From contig DATLUO010000081.1 in NCBI GenBank assembly GCA_035533075.1, positions 1-50,291 of the forward strand: DNA of 50,291 nt, given 5' to 3'. Each line of letters begins with the position of its first letter. The stretch's first letter is position 1. The position numbers and the translations under genes were made by a program. The stretch comes from Pirellulales bacterium. Lineage in GTDB: Bacteria; Planctomycetota; Planctomycetia; Pirellulales; JAICIG01. Under the pieces are notes generated by a model. The model was not told the origin of the DNA. It ran no database searches and was given only the letters and a program-made list of their open reading frames with translations. This document shows positions 40,204-49,290 of this stretch, piece after piece.

Positions 40204-41016
40204 ATGTACGAAGTCTATTGGGGTTTGCGCACGCCGCCTTTTCGCCAAGGGGGCCTGGAAAACTACGTCTCCAGCCCGGTCCACGACGAGGCTCTGGCCC
40301 GCCTGCATTACCTGGTCGAGGCAAATCACCGCCTCGGCCTGCTGTTGGGGGCGCCGGCCAGCGGCAAATCGCTGGTGCTGGACGTGGCCGCACAGCAATG
40401 GCGGGGCGTCGGTGCGACGGTCGCCGTGGTCAATCTGGTGGCGCGCGACGCGCGTGAAACGCTCTGGTCGCTCGCCAGCGGCTGGGGTCTCGACCTCGAC
40501 GTGCGGATGGGCCAGCTCGAAATCTGGCGGGCCATTTCCGATCGGCTCGCCGAGGGACGCTGGCAGCAGGTTCCGGTCATCGCCCTGTTGGACGACGCCC
40601 ACCGGGCAACGAGCGACGTGCTCGACCAGGTGTTGCGGCTGGCGCATTGCGAGCCGACCGCCGAGAGCCGGTTGACCGTCGTGCTGGCCGCGCAAACCGA
40701 CCGCTTCAGCGAGTTGGGCCGGCGGCTGTTGGGTTTGGTCGAGCTGCGGATCGACCTGGCGGCCTGGGACCTGACCGACACGCACAACTACCTGACACAC
40801 TGCCTGGCCCAAGCGGGGCGGCCGCAGTCGGCCTTTGCCGAAGACGCCGTGATGCGCATTCACGAGTTGTCGGAAGGCATCGTGGGCCGCATTGCCCGAC
40901 TGGCCGAACTCAGCCTGCTGGCCGCCGCGGGCAGCCAGCTTTCGCTGGTCGATGCGCACACCGTCGAAACGGTTTACGACGAGCTGGGCGTAATGGAGAC
41001 GGCGGTGCCTGTGTAG
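40204..41016 (+). CDS. ExeA-like AAA ATPase
   Basis: This 270-residue ATPase starts MYEVYWGLRTPPFRQGG, the characteristic ExeA/GspA N-terminus. It has Walker A GAPASGKS at about 49-56 and Walker B VIALLDDAHRA at about 123. ExeA-type ATPases assemble the type II secretion secretin or act with IS elements and mobile operons. Neither a type II secretion gene nor a transposase is adjacent, so its job is undecided. The C-terminal sensor/lid (RIHELSEGIVGRIARLAEL) is present. It has no peptidoglycan-binding tail, unlike Aeromonas ExeA. Confidence 0.85.
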   Translation: MYEVYWGLRTPPFRQGGLENYVSSPVHDEALARLHYLVEANHRLGLLLGAPASGKSLVLDVAAQQWRGVGATVAVVNLVARDARETLWSLASGWGLDLDVRMGQLEIWRAISDRLAEGRWQQVPVIALLDDAHRATSDVLDQVLRLAHCEPTAESRLTVVLAAQTDRFSELGRRLLGLVELRIDLAAWDLTDTHNYLTHCLAQAGRPQSAFAEDAVMRIHELSEGIVGRIARLAELSLLAAAGSQLSLVDAHTVETVYDELGVMETAVPV

Positions 41017-41045
41017 CCCGCCGCGATGCGTCGGGCACCAGGATC

Positions 41046-41288
41046 CTACGTTCGCGCCTTCCAGAGCGACGGATCGCGGTGCCGCGCTTCGACAGTTTCC
41101 CATGGAACAACGTCATCAGGGTTGCGGTCAAGCTCGTCGCAACGGCGATCAAGCTCCGCTTTCATCTCGTCGTCAATCGACGGCTCGTGTCCCTGCTCGA
41201 TCAGGCCGTCCCAGATGCTGTCGATGAGACGTAAACGATCTTCGACAGGCCGGGTGTTGACTTCCGAGTAAACGGCTTGCATGTCCAT
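41046..41288 (-). CDS. Orphan addiction-module antitoxin (TIGR02574 type)
   Basis: This 80-residue protein (MDMQAVYSEVNTRPVEDRLRLIDSIWDGLI, then ELDRRCDELDRNPDDVVPWE) closely follows the TIGR02574 addiction-module pattern: SIPEWLRLADELWDSL-like first half and the DR..E...P.....W[ED].V end. The usual partner, a ParE/RelE toxin, lies immediately downstream in the same direction. Here the next 30 bp end at the stop of the convergent ExeA-like gene, and no toxin frame is present. It is a lone antitoxin. The ATG at 41288 is preferred over the TTG at 41291. Confidence 0.8.
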   Translation of the reverse strand: MDMQAVYSEVNTRPVEDRLRLIDSIWDGLIEQGHEPSIDDEMKAELDRRCDELDRNPDDVVPWETVEARHRDPSLWKART

Positions 41289-41366
41289 CAATGATGCTCC
41301 GTAAAAACCAGATGCACCTCATGAGTACAGCGGCGAAAATCGCTGGAATCGAGATCACGCGACCGC

Positions 41367-41747
41367 TTAGTCTGGGTCGCAATACTGGTCGAACCCCAGC
41401 CACAAGCCGCGAGCGTAACGGAAGAACCAGAGGGGGAAGACGACGACAAACACCAGCAGCCCGGCGAGCAGGCTGCGATCGCTGAGTGTCGTGGCGAAAA
41501 AGAGCGTGAAATAGACGACGGTCACGATCAGCGCCGTCAGGCCATAGTTGAAGTAGATCGAGCCGAGGTAAAAGCCCGGTTCCTGCTTAAAGTCCAGGCC
41601 GCATTCGTCACACCGCGGCCGCATCGAGAACCAACCGTCGAACAGCCGTGAACGTCCGCAACGCGGGCAGCGCAGCCGGCAGCAGCGAAACAACGTGCGC
41701 CAGAACGGCAGTCGCACCTTCGTCGAATCGTCATGTGCGGCAGGCAT
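41367..41747 (-). CDS. DUF983 membrane protein
   Basis: This 126-residue protein has a zinc-ribbon-like part near its N-terminus (CRLRCPRCGRSRLFDGWFSMRPRCDECGLDF, with two CxxC pairs). Two close membrane helices follow (LTALIVTVVYFTLFFATTL, LLAGLLVFVVVFPLWFF), as in DUF983. The role is unknown; in alphaproteobacteria such proteins sit near cytochrome oxidase genes. The ATG at 41747 is chosen; the frame continues upstream to 41969 without recognisable sequence. The 253 bp after it up to 42000 hold no other gene. Confidence 0.85.
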   Translation of the reverse strand: MPAAHDDSTKVRLPFWRTLFRCCRLRCPRCGRSRLFDGWFSMRPRCDECGLDFKQEPGFYLGSIYFNYGLTALIVTVVYFTLFFATTLSDRSLLAGLLVFVVVFPLWFFRYARGLWLGFDQYCDPD

Positions 41748-42000
41748 CTCTTTAGCATGACCGTTGCGGGCCAAGCGAGCAATGTCGCCGATTTTTTCCG
41801 CTGAAGACGAGGTTCGTCCCCAATTCGACTGGAAACCGAAACCATTGCCTGCTAAGAAGATCGGTTCGTCCGCCACCGGTCGCATGAAACCGAATTCCTC
41901 AATCAACGTAGAATAGTAGGCAAAGCGATGCCGGCTGCGAGCGAATAACCAAGCAGGCCGGATGCGCATTCGCCCAACCTAGAACCGAGGTCCACTGCCG

Positions 42001-42684
42001 ATGTACTTTTTCGATCCCGTCTATTTCCTCTATATCGCTCCCGCTTTGTTGTTGGCGGTCTGGGCGCAGTTTCGCGTCCGCTCGGCCTACGCCGAAGCCC
42101 AGCAGGTGCCTGCGCCCATGAGCGGCGCCGAAGCGGCGAGGCGCGTCCTCGACTCCGCCGGGCTGTATAATGTCGAGATCGAGCCGGTCGCGGGCGAATT
42201 GAGCGACCACTATGATCCGCACGACAAAGTGCTACGGTTGAGCAGCGGGGTCTACGGCAACCGATCGATGGCGGCCGTCGGCATCGCCGCCCACGAAGCG
42301 GGGCATGCTTTGCAGCACGCCCTGAACTACGCTCCGCTGGTCGTTCGCAATCTGGCCGTGCCCGCCGCGAACTTTGGCAGCGGCATCAGCTACATCCTGC
42401 TCATCGCCGGCTTCCTGCTTCATTTTTCCATGCTGATTTGGACGGGAATCCTGCTGTTCGGCTGCGTGGTGTTCTTCCAGGTCGTGAACCTGCCCGTGGA
42501 GTTCGACGCCAGCGCACGGGCCAAAGACGAGCTCGTTTCGCTCGGCATCATCAACCAGGACGGCCTGGTCTACGTGCGTCGCGTGTTGAATGCGGCCGCA
42601 TGGACCTACGTCGCCGCCACGCTTCAAAGCCTGTTGATCCTGCTGTACTACATCATGCGGTTTACGGGCAACCAGCGAGACTGA
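42001..42684 (+). CDS. YugP-type zinc metallopeptidase (PF04298-like)
   Basis: This 227-residue membrane protein has an N-terminal membrane helix (FLYIAPALLLAVWAQF), then a soluble part with the zinc motif HEAGH at 98-102 (GIAAHEAGHALQHALNYAPLVVRN), and three C-terminal hydrophobic segments. HEAGH supplies two His ligands and the catalytic Glu. The FDASARAKDELVSLGI segment supplies the further acidic residue of this family. The B. subtilis homologue YugP has unknown physiology. The ATG at 42001 is clear. Confidence 0.9.
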   Translation: MYFFDPVYFLYIAPALLLAVWAQFRVRSAYAEAQQVPAPMSGAEAARRVLDSAGLYNVEIEPVAGELSDHYDPHDKVLRLSSGVYGNRSMAAVGIAAHEAGHALQHALNYAPLVVRNLAVPAANFGSGISYILLIAGFLLHFSMLIWTGILLFGCVVFFQVVNLPVEFDASARAKDELVSLGIINQDGLVYVRRVLNAAAWTYVAATLQSLLILLYYIMRFTGNQRD

Positions 42685-42708
42685 CGGTGCCGATTTCGGC
42701 CATTCCCC

Positions 42709-42906
42709 CTACTTCTGCAAGATGAGCTTACCGCTCCGCGTAAGTCGCAGACGATAGGTGTTGGGTCCGTGCTCGATCAACACCTCCACTTGGCCTTGCA
42801 AAAGGTCAGCGGATCGAAGCGTGCGCACTCCGCGGCCGCCCATTTGCGGCGCGGCGATCTGCTCTGGTGGCGGGCACTTGTTCGGCATCGGCGGGTCGTG
42901 TGACAC
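42709..42906 (-). CDS. hemP: Haemin uptake protein HemP/HmuP-like
   Basis: This 65-residue protein ends VEVLIEHGPNTYRLRLTRSGKLILQK, the HemP hallmark (typically [25 protein letters not shown]). HemP family members are small regulators or helpers of haem-uptake operons in alpha- and betaproteobacteria. There is no TonB receptor or haem transporter in view, which is unusual. The start is either GTG at 42906 or ATG at 42888. It is convergent with the YugP gene, 24 bp apart. Confidence 0.8.
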   Translation of the reverse strand: MSHDPPMPNKCPPPEQIAAPQMGGRGVRTLRSADLLQGQVEVLIEHGPNTYRLRLTRSGKLILQK

Positions 42907-42990
42907 TGAAAAGCAGTCGTCGATAAGGTTGGATTCACGTCGATCTTAGGCTTATTGAGACTCGGTGTCAATAATTTCTGCGGCACGCTC

Positions 42991-43018
42991 TTGACGGACG
43001 AACCGGCTCGGCTATACT
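42991..43018 (+). promoter_or_regulatory. Promoter of the DUF1559 gene
   Basis: TTGACG (42991-42996) and TATACT (43013-43018) are separated by 16 bp, followed by TGG. The layout is the same as at lexA (TTGACT, 16 bp, TATACT, TGG). Transcription would begin near 43025, giving an untranslated leader of about 130 bases before the ATG at 43156. The ribosome site TTGGAGG is at 43144-43150. Confidence 0.55.
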
Positions 43019-43155
43019 TGGATTCGTTGTTGATACGAAGTCTCAATTAGAGGCTTCGGCTCTCTCACCCGCGAGCCCGCCAGCCCGGCCATCAGGCCCC
43101 CGCCCGCCAGCCACGCTCGTTCCTTTTGTGGCACCCGAATTCCTTGGAGGTTGTT

Positions 43156-44118
43156 ATGCGCCGTCGCTCTGCGTTCACGCTGGTGGAATTGTTGGTGGTT
43201 ATCGCCATTGTCGGCATCTTGGTGGCTCTGTTGTTGCCTGCCGTGCAGGCCGCGCGCGAAAGCGCGCGGCGCACGCAGTGCGTCAACAATCTGAAGCAGA
43301 TCGGCATCGCTTGCCAGAATTACCATGATGCGACGTGTCACTTGCCGCCCGGCTACTGCGCCGCCGGCGCGTACGTCGACGGAGCAACGGACACGACTCC
43401 GGGCTGGGGCTGGCAGGCGTTCCTGCTGCCCTACATGGACCAGCGCGCGCTGTATGAGGCCGTCAATTTCAACCTCGCCATTGAAAACCCCGCCAATGCC
43501 CGAGCGGCCCAGACTTGGATCGCGCCGTATATCTGCCCCTCGGACTTGCCGCCTCCGCCGCAATCGCCGTATGCCGTGCCGGACGCGAATGGAAACGTCG
43601 TGGGCCCGGCGGCGCCCTCCAGCTATGCCGCTTGCGTGGGCAGCGATGAGTCGGACGTGTTCGCTCCGACTGGCAATGGAATCTTCTACCGCAACAGTGG
43701 AATGCGGTTCGCCGAGATCGTCGACGGGACGACCTTTACCATCCTGGTCGGCGAAAAAGCGTGGGCCAAACAATCGACCATCTGGGCCGGGGCGATGAAT
43801 CGAGGCGTGCTGGTGCGGGGCAAGCTCAACAACTGCCAGCCCGAAGTGCCGGGCATGTATTATCCCGCGGCGGCACTCGTGCTGTCGCACGCCCACCTGA
43901 ACAACGCCGAGATCGACGGCGACGGCAGCGCGGGCATGGATGATTTTTCGAGCATGCACCCGGCCGGCTCGAACTTCGTCTTCGCGGACGGCTCGGTCCA
44001 CTTCATCCAAAGCATCAGTATGGACGGCCCGAACGGATACACCGGCGAGGATTTGATCTTTCAACGGCTGGGGACCCGCACGGACGGGCTGACCGTTCCC
44101 GGCGACTTTCTGAAGTGA
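43156..44118 (+). CDS. DUF1559 protein with prepilin-like N-terminus
   Basis: This 320-residue protein has the N-terminal methylation-type signal MRRRSAFTLVELLVVIAIVGILVALLLPAVQAARESARRTQC, in which F7 begins the mature hydrophobic helix and E11 fits the pilin-like pattern. DUF1559 follows: NNLKQIGIACQNYHD, LPPGYCAAG, the W.WQAFLLPYMDQ block and the C-terminal HPAGSNFVFADGSVHFI. Planctomycetes have dozens of such proteins, probably surface pseudopilins. It is preceded by TTGGAGG. No pilus assembly genes are adjacent. Confidence 0.95.
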   Translation: MRRRSAFTLVELLVVIAIVGILVALLLPAVQAARESARRTQCVNNLKQIGIACQNYHDATCHLPPGYCAAGAYVDGATDTTPGWGWQAFLLPYMDQRALYEAVNFNLAIENPANARAAQTWIAPYICPSDLPPPPQSPYAVPDANGNVVGPAAPSSYAACVGSDESDVFAPTGNGIFYRNSGMRFAEIVDGTTFTILVGEKAWAKQSTIWAGAMNRGVLVRGKLNNCQPEVPGMYYPAAALVLSHAHLNNAEIDGDGSAGMDDFSSMHPAGSNFVFADGSVHFIQSISMDGPNGYTGEDLIFQRLGTRTDGLTVPGDFLK

Positions 44119-44148
44119 CGAGCCGGCCGCGCACCGACTGCCGAGCTT

Positions 44149-44341
44149 GCCGGTAGTGTCTTAACAGTGCGTTGGTCACGAGATGTAGGGTGGGAGCGAG
44201 CGAGCTTGCGAGCGCCGGCCCACCATTTTCGGCAATCGTGGTGGGCCGGCGCTCGCAAGCTCGCTGGTCCCACCCTACGGCTATTGCTACGGCCAACTAC
44301 GGCTATTGCTACGGCCAACTCACTATTAAGACACCACCCGC
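44149..44341. mobile_element. MITE-like element with 21-bp terminal inverted repeats (copy B)
   Basis: The ends 44149-44169 and 44321-44341 are inverted repeats (18 of 21 bases), with core GTGTCTTAA[CT]AGTG. Inside, 44185-44278 is a long palindrome starting GTAGGGTGGG and ending in its inverse, with arms containing GAGCTTGCGAGCGCCGGCC. This is followed by a 22-bp unit repeated about twice (44281-44322, CTATTGCTACGGCCAACT-type). It has no coding capacity. Its centre matches that of the element at 37403-37604. No target-site duplication is obvious. Confidence 0.7.
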
Positions 44342-44389
44342 TTGCCGCGGCGATTGACTCGCGCTGGGCGGTGCGGTAAGGTCATAGAC

Positions 44390-44611
44390 ATGTTAACCTT
44401 GAATCGCAGTCCAGTGCGGTCCGACCCGGCGGTCATGGGCGGCACACTTGTCTTTCGCGCCAGCCGCGTTCCGGCGCAGACGCTGCTCGACTACCTCGAC
44501 GACGGGTACACGGTCGACGAATTCTTGGAAATGTTTCCCTCGGTTGAGCGCGAAGATGCGGAGGAATTCCTCCGTCTTGTCCGGGGTGAATGCAATGCGG
44601 ATCGCCTTTGA
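44390..44611 (+). CDS. DUF433 antitoxin
   Basis: This 73-residue protein (NRSPVRSDPAVMGGTLVFRASRVPAQTLLDYLDDGYTVDEFLEMFPSV) matches DUF433, a small helix-turn-helix domain that serves as antitoxin to DUF5615/PIN-like toxins in many genomes. The ATG at 44390 begins the conserved MLTLNRSP. The stop lies 17 bp inside the next gene, an overlap typical of such pairs. The frame is intact. Confidence 0.88.
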   Translation: MLTLNRSPVRSDPAVMGGTLVFRASRVPAQTLLDYLDDGYTVDEFLEMFPSVEREDAEEFLRLVRGECNADRL

Positions 44612-44961
44612 CGAGAACGTGCCTCGCCCTTTGCTGCGTATCTTCGAACCCCGCCCATCAGGTCAAAACGGTCGCGGAACTTGGGCTCGCTGGGACAACA
44701 AACGGTGCGCTCCTCGCGAACACGGAGGGCAATTTCGACGTGTTCCTCACGGCTGACAAGAATCTGCGGTATCAGCAGAACTTGAGGGGACGGTCGCTGG
44801 CGATCGTCGAACTTCCTACGAATCGACTCCCGATCCTGAGGACCATGACGGCGGAGATCGCGTCCGCGGTAGTTTCCGCGGCACCTGGGTACGTACACTC
44901 AACTCGCCTTGCCTCAGCCGCGGCCTTGACCGCCTGGATCGGGACGATCACCGGAACGTGA
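44595..44961 (+). pseudogene. DUF5615 PIN-like toxin with a one-base insertion
   Basis: From the ATG at 44595 the frame encodes MRIAFDENVPRPLLRIFEPR, the usual DUF5615 start with its acidic residues. After about 44655 the match shifts by one base to HQVKTVAELGLAGTTNGALLANTEG and FDVFLTADKNLRYQQNLRGR, ending at 44961. Removing one C from the CCCCGCCC run near 44651-44658 would join the two halves. The toxin is therefore broken, or a sequencing error is present. DUF5615 proteins have a PIN-like nuclease fold. Confidence 0.78.
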
Positions 44962-45034
44962 ATGTGGCGTTTCTCTAAATGGCCGTGTAGAGTGATACAC
45001 ACAAGCGGGATTTCGCTCATTTGCTGATCGAACC

Positions 45035-46750
<1,716 letters not shown>

Positions 46751-46753
46751 GCT

Positions 46754-48016
46754 TCACGCTTCAACGTTCAGCGTCACCCGCTGGATCGTGTTCCGCCCCG
46801 ATTTGGCAAACGGGCGCGGCAGCGGCTGGGCATGGCCGGCCACGTCGATGGTCCGGCAACGCACGTCATACTTGCCGGGCGCGAGCGCGGGAGCCAGCAC
46901 GGCCCAATGCGCGATCGTATATCGCAGTGGCCATTGCCGCGGACGCCCGGTCAGCGGATCGAACTGCACCATGCCATCCGGCAGCTTGCCGTCGGGCAGG
47001 TTCGGCCAGCGATCGGGCGGCGGCAAGATGTCGGCGCCCTGCCAGGGCGCCGTCGCCAGATACGGATCGTCGGGCGGCAATGGCCCGTCCTTGGGCTGGA
47101 GCCAGTATTGCACTTTAGCCAGGCCCGAAATGCCCACTTGAGCGATGCCCGTGATCGCGATCGGTTGCCCGGCGCGGCCCTTGATCTCGATGTCGGCGAA
47201 GCGGGCCAGCGTCTTCAGCCAGCTATTGTTCGTGTCGTTGTTTCCATCGGCGTAGGTGTCGTTGGACTGATGGTTGTTGGTCAAGAGCACCCGCTGGATC
47301 CATTTGACCGACTTGAAGCCGTAGCTTTCCGGCACCAACATCCGCACCGGACCGCCGCGTTTGCCCGACAGCCATTCGCCGTTCAGCTTGTAGCACAACA
47401 GCACCGGCAGACCTTCGGGTGGGTCTTCCAGCACGCGATTGACGGGCAGCCAGCACTGGAACATCTGCTTGGGGTCTTCATTGTGGTGGCCGTAGTAAGA
47501 AACGTGGCGGATGTTTTCCTTCGGTCCTGTGAGCCAGATCACTTCTCGCAGCGGCACACCTTCCCACAGTCCCATGCCCAGCGGCGAGTTGCCGTTGTTG
47601 CAGGTCATAAGCTTCAGAATCCGTACGGCATGCTTCTCGGCCAGTTTCATCAGGCCGTCAAAATCGAGGGCCGTACCTTGCGCTTTGGACAGCGGCCGCT
47701 CGATCTGCGAGTTGCTATCCGGATCGGCGAAGACTTCGAGTTGCCATGTTTCTCGCACCAGGCCCGCCTCGCGGAGCTTGTCGGGCGGCAACGTGTAAGG
47801 CAGCGGATTGCCGCGCTCGACGGTTCCGAACTTCGCGTCCGGCGTGAGGTATTTGTCTTGCAGAGCTGCCGCCGCGGCACGTAGCGGATCGCCGCCTTCC
47901 GTTGCGCCGGCGAATGACCGCGAACTGGCGAGCGCCGCAGCACCCGCGGCGCCGAGGCCGAGGAAGTAACGTCGCGTGAGCTGGAGATGTTGTCGGGCAA
48001 GATCGTGGCCGAGCAT
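46754..48016 (-). CDS. Sulfite-oxidase-like molybdopterin enzyme, Tat-exported
   Basis: This 420-residue protein has a Tat signal, TRRYFLGLGAAGAAALASS (RR at 15-16). The molybdopterin domain carries C139 (KLMTCNNGNSPLG), the expected Mo ligand, followed by VPLREVIWLTG. A later block is GGPVRMLVPESYGFKSVKWIQRVLLTNN, and the C-terminal Mo-co dimerisation domain contains KYDVRCRTIDVAGHAQPLPRPF. The family oxidises sulfite or reduces S/N-oxides outside the cytoplasm; the substrate here is unknown. No haem domain or partner cytochrome is adjacent. The ATG at 48016 is clear. Confidence 0.9.
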   Translation of the reverse strand: MLGHDLARQHLQLTRRYFLGLGAAGAAALASSRSFAGATEGGDPLRAAAAALQDKYLTPDAKFGTVERGNPLPYTLPPDKLREAGLVRETWQLEVFADPDSNSQIERPLSKAQGTALDFDGLMKLAEKHAVRILKLMTCNNGNSPLGMGLWEGVPLREVIWLTGPKENIRHVSYYGHHNEDPKQMFQCWLPVNRVLEDPPEGLPVLLCYKLNGEWLSGKRGGPVRMLVPESYGFKSVKWIQRVLLTNNHQSNDTYADGNNDTNNSWLKTLARFADIEIKGRAGQPIAITGIAQVGISGLAKVQYWLQPKDGPLPPDDPYLATAPWQGADILPPPDRWPNLPDGKLPDGMVQFDPLTGRPRQWPLRYTIAHWAVLAPALAPGKYDVRCRTIDVAGHAQPLPRPFAKSGRNTIQRVTLNVEA

Positions 48017-48321
48017 GGCGCGAACCTCAATGGGGCGTGATCGCCGGGATACGAAACTGTTCTACATCGCCGAGCGGCGGAATGCGAGCGTCTCTGGGAG
48101 GATGGGCTTCCCAGCCCGTCACGGTCGACTGGTGACGGCCGTAGCGACGAGTTGCCGGGCGGCGCTTTCACCCGCTCGCAACACCAACACCTTTCCTCGC
48201 CGCACCGATGATTGAACGCCAGCAGCGAAGCTCCAATAACCTTTACCCTTTTCCCCGCCTTCCGCCGCCGCGACGCCGGGCTTGGCGAACCGGCTTTAGC
48301 CGTTGCGGCGATCATGGTTCG
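48017..48321. other. Spacer with nothing recognisable
   Basis: The 305 bp between the sulfite-oxidase-like gene and the TPR-like gene contain no protein-like reading frame. There is a GC-rich stretch with CGAGCGGCGG and GCCGCCG but no clear repeat or promoter. Confidence 0.5.
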
Positions 48322-48714
48322 TCAACGCTTCACCTCCGGAGTCTCTTTCGAGCCAATCACTGCCGCATCGGCTGGATTCAGCTTGGCGGCCATCAGTGAG
48401 CGCAGCTCCTCGGCGGTTTTATCCTTTGCGTTCAGCGCGATCGCTTTGTCCAGTTCGCGGACCGCCTCCTTTGGATGTCCGAGGTACGCGTACTGAAAAC
48501 CGAGCAAGAACCGCGCGGCGGCCGAGTCGTTCGTCTTGACGGCTTGTTCCCGGTGCCGATTGGGGCGCACCCACTCCACCGTGTATGGAACGGCCGAATC
48601 ATCAATGGCGGCACGAATCTCGGACTCAGCGTCGATGGGCTCGATTTCGCGCACGGCGTCGGCTGGCGACTCGAACACGAAAAGACCGGGTTCATCGAGG
48701 AGAACAATGAGCAT
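48322..48714 (-). CDS. Small TPR-like protein, 130 residues
   Basis: The N-terminal part (MLIVLLDEPGLFVFESPADAVREIEPIDAESEIRAAIDD) is an alpha/beta segment of unknown type, and the C-terminal part contains one TPR-like unit: AAARFLLGFQYAYLGHPKEAVRELDKAIALNAKDKTAEELRSLM. The ATG at 48714 with GGAACGAG upstream is preferred; the frame is open to 48756. A single TPR usually mediates protein contact. The function is unknown. Confidence 0.6.
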   Translation of the reverse strand: MLIVLLDEPGLFVFESPADAVREIEPIDAESEIRAAIDDSAVPYTVEWVRPNRHREQAVKTNDSAAARFLLGFQYAYLGHPKEAVRELDKAIALNAKDKTAEELRSLMAAKLNPADAAVIGSKETPEVKR

Positions 48715-49290
48715 CTCGTTCCGTCTAACGATAAGGCGAAGCTGCCGAGGCCGCACGCAGGGACGTTGAATCGCGGAAAATCAGTTGGCGGCCGCGGTCC
48801 GCTTCCAGGGCCGTTGGCCCGTCCCCATGTCATTCTCGCTTGCACGACCCGCGGAATTACGGTGCCACGGGCCGCGGTCGTTCTCGGCATCATCGTAGTC
48901 GTCGATCGCGCCGTTGTCGAGCGGCGGTTCGCCGCGGAGGCAGGCACCTTGAATTAGCCGGCTGTAGTGTATAACTACGAGTCGACTCGACGGCGAGAAC
49001 GCGCGGAGGTGGCATCGTCCGCCGCAAGTTGAGCCGCATCCGCGTGTCGGATCGAGGTGGGTTGCGGATCACTTCGTCCTGGCCAAAAGGTCCCATGCGT
49101 AGAATCGCCAGCGGTGGGCAAGCCGTTTCGCGGTCCAGTGCTGGAGGCGCACCAGCGAACGCACGAACATACCGGTTTGGACCTGCCTGCACCAAGGCCG
49201 ACGTGCGGCAACGATGGGCGCGCTTTTGCCTGCGGCGCGCAAAGCACGTAGGATGGGCGGTATCGAACTCACGCCCGAGAGCGAAAGAAC
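48715..49290. other. Spacer of about 575 bp without a supported gene
   Basis: No frame here shows domain-like sequence. Candidate frames on both strands are Arg-rich and carry none of the conserved motifs seen elsewhere in the window. The GC content stays high. No repeat, hairpin or promoter stands out. It separates the TPR-like gene from the partial gene at the right edge. Confidence 0.4.

Noticed and set aside
43012..44064. A 350-codon open frame antisense to the DUF1559 gene
   Set aside because: The sense strand encodes the unmistakable prepilin-like protein with a ribosome site and promoter.
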